Positions 26,645-35,807 are shown, counted from the first letter of the stretch. The stretch is DNA of 64,000 nt from CAIKBL01 sp050247235 (GCA_050247235.1 JBFWUN010000010.1:1-64000); one strand, 5' to 3'. Numbers and translations are program-made. Notes: generated from the sequence alone by a model not told the origin.

Positions 26645-27460
26645 TCAGGTCGCATCGCGACTCGCGCCGGTCAGCCGGCGCAGGTAGTCGTCTGCGGAAA
26701 TCTCGAAAGGGCGTGACCGCCGCTGAAACAGGTCCTGCACGCGCTCAATGCTCGAATTCCGCACGGATTCCCGGTCCCCCTCGATCAGGATTCGGCCATG
26801 ATCCAACACCGTGATGCGATCCGCAATCTTGAATGCACTCTCCAGTTCATGGGTCACGACGACGATCGTCATCCGCAGGGATTCCCGCAGTTTCAGGATG
26901 AGGTCGTCGAGTTCGGATGAGACGACGGGATCCAGGCCGGCGGACGGTTCGTCGAAGAACAGGAGCTTGGGGTCCATCGCGATCGCCCGTGCCAGCGCCG
27001 CGCGTTTGATCATCCCGCCGGACAACTGCGCAGGATAAAGGTGCTCGAAGCCGCCGAGATTCACCACTTCGAGTTTGAGCCTGACGATGATGCTGATCGT
27101 GCTCTCGTCGAGTTCGGTGTGCTCCCGCAGCGGGAGCGCCACGTTCTCGCCGACCGTCAGTGAACTCAGGAGCGCGCCCCCCTGGAAAGACACGCCGACG
27201 TTCCGGCGCATGCGGTAGCGCGCCTCCGCGTCGCATGCCGCGAGGTCCTGCCCGAGCAGGCGGATCGTCCCGCTCCGCGGCGTGCTGAGTCCCAGGAGGT
27301 GGCGAAGCAGCGTGCTCTTGCCGGAGCCGCTTCCGCCCATGATGACCATGATTTCACCGTGACGGACGTTCATCGACACGCCGTCGAGGATGCGTCGCGC
27401 GCCGTAGTTGGCGACGAGATCGCACACTTCGATCGCAAGTCCCCGGTCGTTGCCCGTCAT
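26645..27460 (-). CDS. MlaF-like lipid ABC transporter ATPase
   Basis: ATPase subunit of 271 residues. Walker A is GGSGSGKST, the signature is QLSGGMIKRAALARA, Walker B is LLFFDEPSAGLDP, and the H-loop is VVVTHELESAF. The GGMIKR signature and length are typical of MlaF. The start ATG overlaps the stop of the permease gene as ATGA. The frame is open for 126 codons further upstream, but that part is antisense-like noise inside the permease gene. Confidence 0.94.
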   Translation of the reverse strand: MTGNDRGLAIEVCDLVANYGARRILDGVSMNVRHGEIMVIMGGSGSGKSTLLRHLLGLSTPRSGTIRLLGQDLAACDAEARYRMRRNVGVSFQGGALLSSLTVGENVALPLREHTELDESTISIIVRLKLEVVNLGGFEHLYPAQLSGGMIKRAALARAIAMDPKLLFFDEPSAGLDPVVSSELDDLILKLRESLRMTIVVVTHELESAFKIADRITVLDHGRILIEGDRESVRNSSIERVQDLFQRRSRPFEISADDYLRRLTGASRDAT

Positions 27461-28269
27461 CGGTTCAGGAAATAAGTGAAGAGCATGTCTGCCAGGATGA
27501 TGTAGGAGATCGACCAGACCACCGATCGGGTCGTCGCACGCCCCACGCCTTCCGCCCCGCCGGTCACCCCGAACCCGCTGCTGAGGCCGACGAGCGCGAC
27601 GATCAGCGCGAACACCATGCTCTTCGTCACGCCCTGCCAGACGTCGTCGGCCGTCAGGAAGGTCGTCACCTGGTCCCAGTACGCGACGTAACTCAATCCC
27701 AGTTCCAGGTTGCAGTACACCGCGCCACCCAGCAGTGCGGACAGGTCCGCGAAAACGACGAGCGCCGGCATCATCACCAGCATGGCGATGATGACCGGGG
27801 CCGCCAGGTACCGTACCGGATCGATTCCCATGACGCACAAGGCATCGATCTCCTGGTTCACCTGCATCGTGCCGAGACGCGCCGCCAGCGCCGAGCCGGA
27901 ACGCCCGGCGACCAGGATCCCGGTGATGAGCGCGCCGAACTCACGCACCACCGACAACGCGATGCCGAGCACCACCTGCATCTCGGCGCCGAATTGCCGC
28001 AGCGTGTAGATGCCCTGGATGGCGAGCATCACCCCGATCGCGAACGACAGCATGAACACGATGGGCACGGCCGCGATGCCGATCGACATCATCTGCGCGG
28101 CCGTCGCCGCCAACCGGACCGGACGCCCGCGAAACGGTCCGACAAAGACCCAGAACAGGCTTTCGGCCACCAGCATCAGCCAGTAACCGTATTCTTCGAA
28201 TGTGGCGGAGATCCTGCGGACGACGCGACCGAGCGCGAAGGGCAGCGGTGACGCCGCTGGCTCAGCCAT
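27457..28269 (-). CDS. MlaE-like lipid ABC transporter permease
   Basis: Integral membrane permease of 270 residues with about six hydrophobic helices. The family pattern is clear: SIGIAAVPIVFMLSFAIG, VREFGALITGILVAGRSGSA, and MQVNQEIDALCVMGIDP, the elbow helix that contacts the ATPase. Start is the ATG giving MAEPAASPLP, which overlaps the end of the upstream STAS gene by 8 bp. An in-frame extension of 22 residues inside the STAS gene is unlikely. Confidence 0.94.
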   Translation of the reverse strand: MAEPAASPLPFALGRVVRRISATFEEYGYWLMLVAESLFWVFVGPFRGRPVRLAATAAQMMSIGIAAVPIVFMLSFAIGVMLAIQGIYTLRQFGAEMQVVLGIALSVVREFGALITGILVAGRSGSALAARLGTMQVNQEIDALCVMGIDPVRYLAAPVIIAMLVMMPALVVFADLSALLGGAVYCNLELGLSYVAYWDQVTTFLTADDVWQGVTKSMVFALIVALVGLSSGFGVTGGAEGVGRATTRSVVWSISYIILADMLFTYFLNR

Positions 28270-28594
28270 CCCGGGCAAGCCGTTCCTGCAGCGACGCGTG
28301 GATCGGGAACACCTTGTCGAGACGCGCGAGTTCAAGCACGCTCATCGCGGCGTCGCTGACACCGAGCAGCCCGAACTCGAGCGATTTCTTCTTGGCGGTC
28401 TGGTAGCCCTCCACCAGGCTCGCGACACCGGAGCTGTCGATGTACGTCACGGCCGACATGTCCACCAGCGTGGATTGCCTGGCCGCGAGACTCTCGAGGA
28501 TCACCTTGCGTGCTTCCGGCGAGCAGGAGAGATCGATGTCTCCTTGCAGTTCGACGATGGCGAATCCGCCTTCTTTCCTGACTTTGTATGACAT
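28262..28594 (-). CDS. STAS-domain protein (MlaB-like / anti-sigma-factor antagonist)
   Basis: A 110-residue single STAS domain. FAIVELQGDIDLSCSPEARKV and TYIDSSGVASLVEGY contain the phosphorylatable serine position of SpoIIAA/RsbV. Two roles are possible and not exclusive. As MlaB it would bind the ATPase MlaF of the transporter encoded just downstream (8-bp overlap). As an antagonist it would be switched by the RsbW-like kinase encoded upstream. The start ATG (MSYKVRKEGG) is preceded by AGGA. The 242 bp upstream, to the kinase gene, hold no gene and may hold a promoter that I could not identify. Confidence 0.9.
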   Translation of the reverse strand: MSYKVRKEGGFAIVELQGDIDLSCSPEARKVILESLAARQSTLVDMSAVTYIDSSGVASLVEGYQTAKKKSLEFGLLGVSDAAMSVLELARLDKVFPIHASLQERLARDG

Positions 28595-28836
28595 AGACCA
28601 TCCTGTTTTCCGCGCCACCGGGCGCGGGTTCAAAGGAAATTCCGCCGGCGCCCTCCCCGGCGCGTACGGAGGTCGCTGCGCGAACCGCCCGTTCGCCTGC
28701 CCCGCACGACCACCCCGATGGGCTGCGTCCGAACGGGGCGGCAGCACATCTCCCGTGCCGTGGAATTCCCGCGCGCGGCTCAGGGCGGTCCTAGTATCGT
28801 CTGCCGCCGGCCTCGCGCAAACACCGTGGAGTCCGA

Positions 28837-29271
28837 CTACCGGATCCGTTTGCGCATCTTCACGAAGTTGCCGGCCCGGTCGGCGAGGTGACCATAGCTG
28901 CAGTCGTCGACGGTAGCCTGGATGAAATGCGTCCCCAGCCCCCCGGGCCGCAGCTCGTGCAACGCGCGCGGCGCGATCTCCCCGTGCGCGACCGGCTCGG
29001 CAAAATCCTTGATCGTGATTTCCAGGTCAGGGCCGTCGCGCCTGACTTCCAGCACGATGATTCCGGTCGGATCACCCTTGTACGCGTGCTGCATGATGTT
29101 CATGCACGCCTCGTTGACGGCGAGCACGAGCTCCGCGATGGGCTTGGTGCTGCAGCCGATATCCTCGCACAGCGCCTGGATCCGCTCGCGTACGTCACGC
29201 AATCGGCACGGCTCGGCCGGGAAACGGAGGTTCAGCAGCGCACCCGGCGCGGTGGCATCCGCGTCAGCCAC
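28837..29271 (-). CDS. RsbW/SpoIIAB-like anti-sigma-type serine kinase
   Basis: A 144-residue HATPase_c protein of the partner-switching type. The N-box is LVLAVNEACMNIMQHAYKG, the G1 segment ITIKDFAEP, and the G2 region RPGGLGTHFIQATVDD. Such kinases phosphorylate a STAS partner and release or bind a sigma factor or another target. Start is GTG; it overlaps the upstream phosphatase gene by 8 bp. No sigma factor gene is nearby, so its target is open. Confidence 0.9.
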   Translation of the reverse strand: MADADATAPGALLNLRFPAEPCRLRDVRERIQALCEDIGCSTKPIAELVLAVNEACMNIMQHAYKGDPTGIIVLEVRRDGPDLEITIKDFAEPVAHGEIAPRALHELRPGGLGTHFIQATVDDCSYGHLADRAGNFVKMRKRIR

Positions 29272-30544
29272 AGGCGTCGGCGTCGATCAGCAGCAGGGTC
29301 AGATCGTCATCGAACTGACGATTCTGCGCCTCCAGCGCGGTGACGATTGCCGGGAGACGTTCGGCCGGCGGCAGCGAATGGACCGAATCGAGCACGGTGG
29401 TCAGGCCGTGCAACCCGAGCTGCTTGGCGGCACCGTCACGTGCCTCGGTGACGCCGTCCGTGAACAGGTACACGCTGCCGCCGGCCAGCGGCAGCACCTG
29501 CGTGCACACTTCCAGGTCCGGCAACACTCCGAGCGGGGGCGCGGTGGCCGGCAGGCTGTCGAAGCAGCCCGCACCGCGTCGGATCAGCGGCGCGTGGTGA
29601 CCGGCGTTCGCGAGCGAGATGCGGCCGCGGGCCGGGTCGATGAAGCCGGCGATGATGGTTACGAAAAGCCCCAGCGACACCGTCTCGAAAACCTCGGCAT
29701 TCACCCGCGCGAGGAGCTGTGCGGGATCATCGAGCGTTTTCGCGAGACAACGCAACAGGCTCGTCGTCTTGGCCATCAGCAGCGCTGCGTTCATGCCCTT
29801 CCCCGCCACGTCCGCGATGCTGAAATAGATGCGTCCGTCGGACAGCACCAGGAAATCATAGAAATCCCCGGACACCTGCCGCGCCGGGAGGTTCAGACCG
29901 AACACCGGCAGCGTGGGATCCGCGACCGGCAGCAGGCTGACCTGGATCGCGCGCGCGAGCTCCAGTTCCTTGCGCACGCGTTCCTGTTCCACCAGCGACT
30001 GCGCCATTCGTGCATTGTGAATGGCGAGCGCGGCCGCGGACGCTACCGCGGTGGCGAGCTGCAGGTCGGCGTCGGCGAACAAGCCATCGCCGCTGCGCTT
30101 GTTGATGAGTTCGAGCGCACCGATGCACTGATGCCGGACCGCCAGCGGGACGCACAGGATCGACCGGGTCACGAAACCGGTATCCTGGTCGACGGCCGCG
30201 GCGAATTGCGGGTTTTCCTGCACGTCGCGCACGAGCTGCAGCGTGTTCGTGCCGACGGCAGCGCCGACGATCCCCTGGTCGGGGGCGAGCCGCAGACCCG
30301 TGATGTCGACGGGCCCGGCACAGCGCCGGCACACGAGCGTGTGGCCGCCGTCGTCGAGCAGGAAGATCGACGCGGCTTCCGCATTGAGATAATGAATCAC
30401 GCGATCGATCGCCCGCTGCAGCGTTTCCTCGATGTTCAGTGAACTGGCGAAATCCAGCGTGATGTTTGCCACCAGGCCGATCGCGGCATCATCGAGCGGC
30501 CGGTCCGGGGTATCGGGCATGCACGTTGCAGTCAGCGTGTTCAT
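29264..30544 (-). CDS. GAF-domain PP2C (RsbU-type) phosphatase
   Basis: A 426-residue soluble regulator. Residues about 25-175 form a GAF sensor domain (FASSLNIEETLQRAIDRVI, AASIFLLDD, GVLELINK-type strand). A short helical linker (LVEQERVRKELELARAIQ) leads to an SpoIIE/RsbU phosphatase domain (about 215-420). That domain carries SGDFYDF, FSIADVAGKGMNAALLMA, LANAGHHAPLI and YLFTDGVTEARD. It should dephosphorylate a STAS protein in response to a ligand bound by GAF. Its start overlaps the DUF1841 gene stop as ATGA. Confidence 0.92.
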   Translation of the reverse strand: MNTLTATCMPDTPDRPLDDAAIGLVANITLDFASSLNIEETLQRAIDRVIHYLNAEAASIFLLDDGGHTLVCRRCAGPVDITGLRLAPDQGIVGAAVGTNTLQLVRDVQENPQFAAAVDQDTGFVTRSILCVPLAVRHQCIGALELINKRSGDGLFADADLQLATAVASAAALAIHNARMAQSLVEQERVRKELELARAIQVSLLPVADPTLPVFGLNLPARQVSGDFYDFLVLSDGRIYFSIADVAGKGMNAALLMAKTTSLLRCLAKTLDDPAQLLARVNAEVFETVSLGLFVTIIAGFIDPARGRISLANAGHHAPLIRRGAGCFDSLPATAPPLGVLPDLEVCTQVLPLAGGSVYLFTDGVTEARDGAAKQLGLHGLTTVLDSVHSLPPAERLPAIVTALEAQNRQFDDDLTLLLIDADACG

Positions 30545-30957
30545 GCGAGTCGGCGCAGCGCGGCGAGGAATTCGGCTTCGTCCGGCATCGCGCCGCGGGA
30601 CTGCGCGCGCCAGAGCGTTTCGGCCAGCACCGTGAGTATCCGGTGTTCCGCATCGTGGACGGTCGTATCGCCCGCCTTCAGCCGCGCGAACTCGGCGCGG
30701 ATGCCGTGGGGCCGATCCGCCTGCAGCTGTTCAACGAGCGCAACGTGCAGCCCCATGTGCAGGAACGGGTTTGCGACGGGATCCGCGTCGTAGTCCACGT
30801 CCGGGAGGTCACCCGCAAGTGCCGCATGGAACTCGGGATGCGCGGCCACGACGTCCGCGACGATCGTCTCGATCGGTTCGAGCGGCAGTCCGGCGCACCG
30901 TTTGCGCCAGGTGTCCCGGAAAAACCGTCGGGTATCGGTACGGCTGCTGGCGAACAT
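30541..30957 (-). CDS. DUF1841-family protein
   Basis: A 138-residue protein of the DUF1841 family, found in beta- and gammaproteobacteria and of unknown function. The pattern is typical: an N-terminal RRFFRDTWRKRCAGLPLEPIE, HPEFHAALAG, NPFLHMGLHVALVEQL and HRILTVLAETLWRAQ. No signal peptide or membrane segment is seen. It lies 30 bp after nth and overlaps the GAF-PP2C gene by 4 bp. It joins the housekeeping operon metG-rsxB-nth to the regulatory genes. Confidence 0.85.
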   Translation of the reverse strand: MFASSRTDTRRFFRDTWRKRCAGLPLEPIETIVADVVAAHPEFHAALAGDLPDVDYDADPVANPFLHMGLHVALVEQLQADRPHGIRAEFARLKAGDTTVHDAEHRILTVLAETLWRAQSRGAMPDEAEFLAALRRLA

Positions 30958-30987
30958 GGCGGGTCCGGTGGGTGGTGCGTCGGTCGA

Positions 30988-31626
30988 TCATAGTGCCTTG
31001 CGCGCCGCGGCCCAATCGCACCAGCGCGCGAGCGTACAGCGCTCGCAGTGCGGTGCCCTGGCCATGCACGTGTAACGGCCGTGCAGGATGAGCCAGTGAT
31101 GCGCATGCTGGAGGTAGCGCCGCGGGACCACCGCGAGAAGACCCTCTTCCACTGCGCGCGGCGTTTTCCCCGGTGCGAGCCCCGTCCGGTTCGCGACGCG
31201 GAATATGTGGGTGTCGACTGCGAGCGTCGGCTCGCCGAACGCGACGTTCAGGACCACGTTCGCGGTTTTCCGGCCCACGCCGGGCAGCGCCTCGAGTGCG
31301 GCGCGCGACGCCGGCACGTCGCCACCGTGGCGCTCGAGCAGCAGGTGCGATGCGGCGATGATGTGCCTCGCCTTCGCATTGAAGAGGCCGATCGTCCGGA
31401 TGTGGCGCTTGAGCCCCTCCTCGCCGAGCGCCACCATCTGCCGCGGGGTGCGCGCCTCGGCAAAAAGCGTCCGGGTGGCCTTGTTGACACTGACGTCGGT
31501 CGCCTGGGCGGAAAGAATGACCGCGACGAGCAGTTCGTAGGGCGTCGCGAACACCAGTTCGGTGGCGGGGGCGGGATTGGCGCGCGCGAGCGTGCGGAAG
31601 ATGGCGCCGGCGCGGCGACGATCCAT
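30988..31626 (-). CDS. nth: Endonuclease III (DNA glycosylase/AP lyase)
   Basis: Removes oxidised pyrimidines and cuts abasic sites. The 212-residue product shows the helix-hairpin-helix ALPGVGRKTANVVLN with the catalytic lysine, and the catalytic Asp in AVDTHIFRVANR. The C-terminal 4Fe-4S motif is exact, C-x6-C-x2-C-x5-C (CMARAPHCERCTLARWC). The ATG gives MDRRRAGAIFRTL. It starts 1 bp after rsxB; the rsxB-nth pair is conserved in gamma- and betaproteobacteria. Confidence 0.97.
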   Translation of the reverse strand: MDRRRAGAIFRTLARANPAPATELVFATPYELLVAVILSAQATDVSVNKATRTLFAEARTPRQMVALGEEGLKRHIRTIGLFNAKARHIIAASHLLLERHGGDVPASRAALEALPGVGRKTANVVLNVAFGEPTLAVDTHIFRVANRTGLAPGKTPRAVEEGLLAVVPRRYLQHAHHWLILHGRYTCMARAPHCERCTLARWCDWAAARKAL

Positions 31627-31627
31627 G

Positions 31628-32503
31628 TCACGCTCCCCGGCGCGCTGCCGCGGCCCTTCGCGCACGGTCGACGGCCAGCGCGATATCGCTCTCGGCGGCG
31701 ACACCCGCGATGTTCCGCAGGTCCGGCAGCGCCTCGGGAGGTGGCCGGCGCATCGGCCCACCCTGGCGCCGCGCGCGACGCGCGATACGCGCCGCACTCG
31801 CCCCGGCCCGTGCATCCGCTTCGGCAGCCACGGTGGCGAGCCACGCCGCCTGCACGAAAGTGGCCACGAGCGGGATCCGACTCGGGCAGACGGGATCGCA
31901 TTTCCCGCACGCGGTGCACCGCGAGATTCCAAGCACTTCGGCGGACATCAGGTCCAGTGCTTCGACCGCGCGGAACAGGCGTTCGGGATCGAGCGCCTCC
32001 GGGCAGACCGGCGCGCACGCCCCGCAGGCGGTGCAGGGCTCCGGCGCTGCGCGCGCCAGCGCATCGGCCACGCCGGAAGGGGGTGGTGCCCTTCCATGCG
32101 CGGCGGGCGCCAGCGCAATGCAGTCCACCGGGCATGGGGGCAGGCACAGTCCGCAGCCGGTGCACATCGTGTCGAGCACTGCGTGCATCTGCTGCGGCGC
32201 GCCGAGGATCGCGTCCACCGGGCAGGCATCCACGCACTTGGTGCAGCCGATGCAGTCCTCCTCGTCGACGCGCGCGACAACCACGCGGGGAAGCGGATCG
32301 ATCAGCACGGCGCGCGCCGGTTGCCGGGGCATTCCCAGCAGGCGCCGCAGGCGATCGGCCCCGTAGGCCCCGGCAGGCGCGCAGGCTTCGGGCGGCGCCT
32401 GGCCATCGGCGAGCGCGCGCGCGAAGGGTTCACACCCCGCGTGACCGCACTGTCCGCAGTCCGTGCGGGGAAGCACCGCGAGCAGCGCGTCGGCCTCGGC
32501 CAT
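31628..32503 (-). CDS. rsxB: RsxB/RnfB-like Fe-S protein with an extra RnfC-like double cluster domain
   Basis: Electron-transfer protein of 291 residues, about 100 longer than E. coli RsxB. From the N-terminus there is an RnfB-type 4Fe-4S motif (TDCGQCGHAGCEPFA), then two ferredoxin motifs (CIGCTKCVDACPVD and CTGCGLCLPPCPVD) as in RnfB. An added C-terminal pair follows, CTACGACAPVCPEALDP and CTACGKCDPVCPSRIPL, which resembles the RnfC cluster domain. The hydrophobic N-terminal anchor of RnfB is missing. No rnfA, C, D, G or E is nearby. RsxB family members act in SoxR reduction or Fe-S supply; a role with endonuclease III is an inference from linkage. Confidence 0.85.
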   Translation of the reverse strand: MAEADALLAVLPRTDCGQCGHAGCEPFARALADGQAPPEACAPAGAYGADRLRRLLGMPRQPARAVLIDPLPRVVVARVDEEDCIGCTKCVDACPVDAILGAPQQMHAVLDTMCTGCGLCLPPCPVDCIALAPAAHGRAPPPSGVADALARAAPEPCTACGACAPVCPEALDPERLFRAVEALDLMSAEVLGISRCTACGKCDPVCPSRIPLVATFVQAAWLATVAAEADARAGASAARIARRARRQGGPMRRPPPEALPDLRNIAGVAAESDIALAVDRARRAAAARRGA

Positions 32504-32515
32504 CGCAGCCGGTGA

Positions 32516-34534
32516 CTACTTCACCCGCATGCCGGGCGCGGCCCCCGCGTCCGGCGCCAGCAGGAATACGCCCGGACCATCCCCGCTGGCGGCGAGCACC
32601 ATGCCCTCGGACACCCCGAAGCGCATCTTGCGCGGCGCGAGGTTGGCAACCATCACGATGTGCCGCCCCACCAGGTCGGCGGGATCGTAGGCGGCCTTGA
32701 TGCCGGCGAACACGTTGCGGGTCTCGCCGCCCAGGTCGAGCGTGAGTTGTACGAGCTTGTCGGCGCCGTCGACCCGCGCAGCGGCGGCGACGCGCGCCAC
32801 CCGCAGGTCGATCTTTGAAAACTCCTCGATGGAGATCTGCGGCGCGATCGGTTCGCCGGGACGTGCCGGCGCGGCGGCCGGCGCCGTGGTCTGCTTCGAA
32901 TCCTCGATCATGGCGTTTACTCGGACGGGGTCGATTCGGTTCATCAGGGGTTTGAACGGCGCGATCGGATTGGCGCCGAGCGCGGTGGCGTGGTCCGCCC
33001 ACGTGAGCGGCGCGCACGCCAGGAATTCCTCCGCCGCGCGGGCCATGAACGGCAGCACCGGTTTGAGGTACAGCACCAGCAGGCGGAACAGTTCGATGCC
33101 GGCCGTACAGACGGCGTGCAGCTCGTCGCGACGCGCCGGATCCTTGGCGATGACCCAAGGTTTGCGCTGGTCGATGTACTGGTTCGCGCGATCCGCGAGC
33201 GACATGATTTCGCGCATGCCACGCGCGTACTCGCGCGCCTCGTAGGCGCCCGCGATCACATCCGCCGCGCCGCGCACCTCGGCGAGCAGATCGGGCGCGT
33301 CCGGCATCGCGGCGAGCCGCCCGCCGAACAACCGGTCGAGAAACCCGGCGCAGCGGCTTGCAATGTTGACGACCTTGCCCACCAGGTCCGCGTTCACGCG
33401 GTGCTGGAAGTCCTCCAGGCTCAGGTCGATGTCGTCGATCCCGGCGCCGAGCTTGGCCGCGAAGTAGTAGCGCAGGTATTCCGGATGCAGGTGATCGAGG
33501 TACGCCCGTGCGGTGATGAAGGTACCGCGGGACTTCGACATCTTCTGCCCGTCGACGGTGAGGAAGCCGTGCACGAACACGCCGGTCGGCAACCGGAACC
33601 CTGCCCCCGCGAGCATCGCCGGCCAGAACAGCGTATGGAAGTACGTGATGTCCTTGCCGATGAAGTGATAGAGCTCGGTCGCACCGCCCGGGCGGCAGAA
33701 CGCGTCGAAGTCGATGCCGGTGCGATCGCAGAGATGCCGGAAACTCGCGAAGTATCCGATCGGCGCATCGAGCCAGACGTAGAAGTACTTGCCCGGCGCG
33801 TCCGGGATCTCGAACCCGAAATACGGCGCATCACGGGAAATGTCCCAGTCCTGCAGGCCGGCGGCAAACCACTCCTGGAGCTTGTTGACGACCCCGGCCT
33901 GCAGCGCGGATGTCGCCAGCCAGCCGCGCAGCAGCTCCTCGAAGTTCCCGAGCCGGAAGAACAGGTGTTCCGATTCGCGCTGTTCCGGCGTGACCCCGGT
34001 CAGCGCCGATCGCGGCTCGATGAGATCGGTCGGGGCGTACGTCGCGCCGCAGACCTCGCAGTTGTCGCCGTACTGATCCGGAGAACCGCAACGCGGGCAC
34101 TTGCCGCGAATGAAACGGTCGGGCAGGAACATCTGCTTGACCGGGTCGTAGGCCTGCCGGATCGCGCGGCGCGCGATGTGCCCGCCGTCACGCAACCGCT
34201 CGTAGATGTGCGTCGCGATCGCCCGGTTCTCGGCGGAGTGGGTCGTGTGGTAGTTGTCGAAGTCCACGCCGAACGCCGCGAAGTCGGCGCGGTGCTCCGC
34301 CCCGATACGCGCGATGAGCTGCTCCGGGGTGAGCCCTTCCTGTTCGGCCCGCAGCATGATCGGGGTGCCGTGCGCGTCGTCGGCACAGACGTAATGGCAT
34401 TCGTGCCCACGCATCTTCTGGAACCGGACCCAGATGTCGGTCTGGATGTACTCGACGAGATGACCGATGTGGATCGGTCCGTTCGCGTAGGGCAGTGCAC
34501 TCGTGACGAGGATGCGACGGCGCGATGTGGACAT
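32516..34534 (-). CDS. metG: Methionyl-tRNA synthetase
   Basis: Charges tRNA-Met. The 672-residue product has the class I HIGH motif at residues 22-25, a zinc-binding insertion (CPRCGSPDQYGDNCEVCG) and QKMSKSRGTF as the KMSKS loop. A C-terminal EMAP-II/Trbp111-like tRNA-binding domain begins near residue 565 (EEFSKIDLRVARV) and aids dimerisation. Start is the ATG giving MSTSRRRILVTSALPYANG; an open 24-residue extension is ignored. It is divergent from apbC, a conserved gammaproteobacterial arrangement. Confidence 0.98.
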   Translation of the reverse strand: MSTSRRRILVTSALPYANGPIHIGHLVEYIQTDIWVRFQKMRGHECHYVCADDAHGTPIMLRAEQEGLTPEQLIARIGAEHRADFAAFGVDFDNYHTTHSAENRAIATHIYERLRDGGHIARRAIRQAYDPVKQMFLPDRFIRGKCPRCGSPDQYGDNCEVCGATYAPTDLIEPRSALTGVTPEQRESEHLFFRLGNFEELLRGWLATSALQAGVVNKLQEWFAAGLQDWDISRDAPYFGFEIPDAPGKYFYVWLDAPIGYFASFRHLCDRTGIDFDAFCRPGGATELYHFIGKDITYFHTLFWPAMLAGAGFRLPTGVFVHGFLTVDGQKMSKSRGTFITARAYLDHLHPEYLRYYFAAKLGAGIDDIDLSLEDFQHRVNADLVGKVVNIASRCAGFLDRLFGGRLAAMPDAPDLLAEVRGAADVIAGAYEAREYARGMREIMSLADRANQYIDQRKPWVIAKDPARRDELHAVCTAGIELFRLLVLYLKPVLPFMARAAEEFLACAPLTWADHATALGANPIAPFKPLMNRIDPVRVNAMIEDSKQTTAPAAAPARPGEPIAPQISIEEFSKIDLRVARVAAAARVDGADKLVQLTLDLGGETRNVFAGIKAAYDPADLVGRHIVMVANLAPRKMRFGVSEGMVLAASGDGPGVFLLAPDAGAAPGMRVK

Positions 34535-34715
34535 GCAGGATACCCTGTGCGCTCTGGGGATGAAGGTTCGGTGAAAATGGTTTTCGGTCAGCGCGCCGCG
34601 TGGCAATCGCGCGGATGCAACCGCGCTAAGTTAGCACCAGGGCAAGGGTGTGTCATGAACCCTGCCGGGCCTTGTGTACAATGAGCGCCGCTCCCCGATT
34701 GCCCGAAAGAACCCC

Positions 34716-35807
34716 ATGAGCGCCAACCAGAACCAGATTGAAACCGCGTTACGCGCGTACCGGAACCCGTACCTCGGCACCGACCTCCAGGCCGCCGGGA
34801 TGGTGAAGCACATGGCGGTCACCGCGACGGACGTGAAACTGGAGATCGAGGCCGGGTTCCCGCTCGGCCGTTACGGTGCCACCCTGCGCGCCGACATCGA
34901 ACGCGCGCTGGCCAACGCCCTGCACGGTGCAACGCTGGACCTCGAAATCCACAGCCGCATCGTTGCCCATGCGGTACAGAAAGGCGTCAAGACGCTTCCG
35001 GGGGTGAAGAACACCATCGCGGTGGCATCGGGCAAAGGGGGCGTGGGCAAGTCGACGACGGCGGTCAATCTCGCGCTGGCGCTCCGCGACGAAGGCGCCA
35101 CAGTCGGGCTGCTGGATGCGGACATCTACGGACCGAGCCAGCCGCGGATGCTCGGGGCGCAAGGACGGCCCGACTCGCGGGACGGCAAGACGATGGAGCC
35201 GAAGGAGAGTTTTGGCATCCAGTCGATATCGATAGGACACCTGATCGAGGAAGACACGCCGATGATCTGGCGCGGGCCGATGGCCACCAGCGCGCTGGAA
35301 CAGCTGCTGCGGGAAACCAACTGGCGCGAGGTCGACTATCTCGTGATCGACCTGCCGCCCGGCACCGGGGATATCCAGCTGACGCTCTGCCAGAAGGTAC
35401 CGCTCAGCGGGGCGCTGATCGTGACCACGCCGCAGGACATCGCGCTGCTCGATGCGCGCAAGGGACTCAAGATGTTCGAAAAGGTCGACGTGCCCGTGCT
35501 CGGCGTGATCGAGAACATGAGCGTTCACGTGTGCAGCCAGTGCGGTCACGCGGAACACATCTTCGGCGCGGGGGGCGGTGCGGCGATGGCGGCGCAGTAC
35601 GGGGTGGACCTGCTCGGATCGCTGCCGCTCGACATCCGCATCCGCGAGGGCGTGGACAACGGGCGACCCACCGTGGAAACCGACCCCGACTCGCCGGCCA
35701 CCGCGGCGTACCGCGAGATTGCCCGGCGCGTGACGACCAAGCTCGCGCTGCGGGCCAAGGACTACAGCGGTCGCTTCCCGAACATCGTGATCCAGAAGAA
35801 CAGCTAG
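34716..35807 (+). CDS. apbC: Iron-sulfur cluster carrier ApbC (Mrp family)
   Basis: P-loop ATPase that carries and delivers 4Fe-4S clusters. The 363-residue product has an N-terminal DUF59-like domain, the deviant Walker A GKGGVGKSTTAVNLA, DADIYGPSQPRML, and the cluster-binding CxxC (VCSQCGH) near residue 276. The ATG was chosen for its MSANQNQIE start; an in-frame codon 42 bp upstream is less likely. A TACAAT hexamer at 34677-34682 may be its -10 element. Confidence 0.96.
   Translation: MSANQNQIETALRAYRNPYLGTDLQAAGMVKHMAVTATDVKLEIEAGFPLGRYGATLRADIERALANALHGATLDLEIHSRIVAHAVQKGVKTLPGVKNTIAVASGKGGVGKSTTAVNLALALRDEGATVGLLDADIYGPSQPRMLGAQGRPDSRDGKTMEPKESFGIQSISIGHLIEEDTPMIWRGPMATSALEQLLRETNWREVDYLVIDLPPGTGDIQLTLCQKVPLSGALIVTTPQDIALLDARKGLKMFEKVDVPVLGVIENMSVHVCSQCGHAEHIFGAGGGAAMAAQYGVDLLGSLPLDIRIREGVDNGRPTVETDPDSPATAAYREIARRVTTKLALRAKDYSGRFPNIVIQKNS

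Noticed and set aside
31048..32700. Plus-strand open frame of 550 codons opposite nth and rsxB
   Set aside because: Antisense to two clear Fe-S protein genes; composition is Arg/Pro-rich noise.
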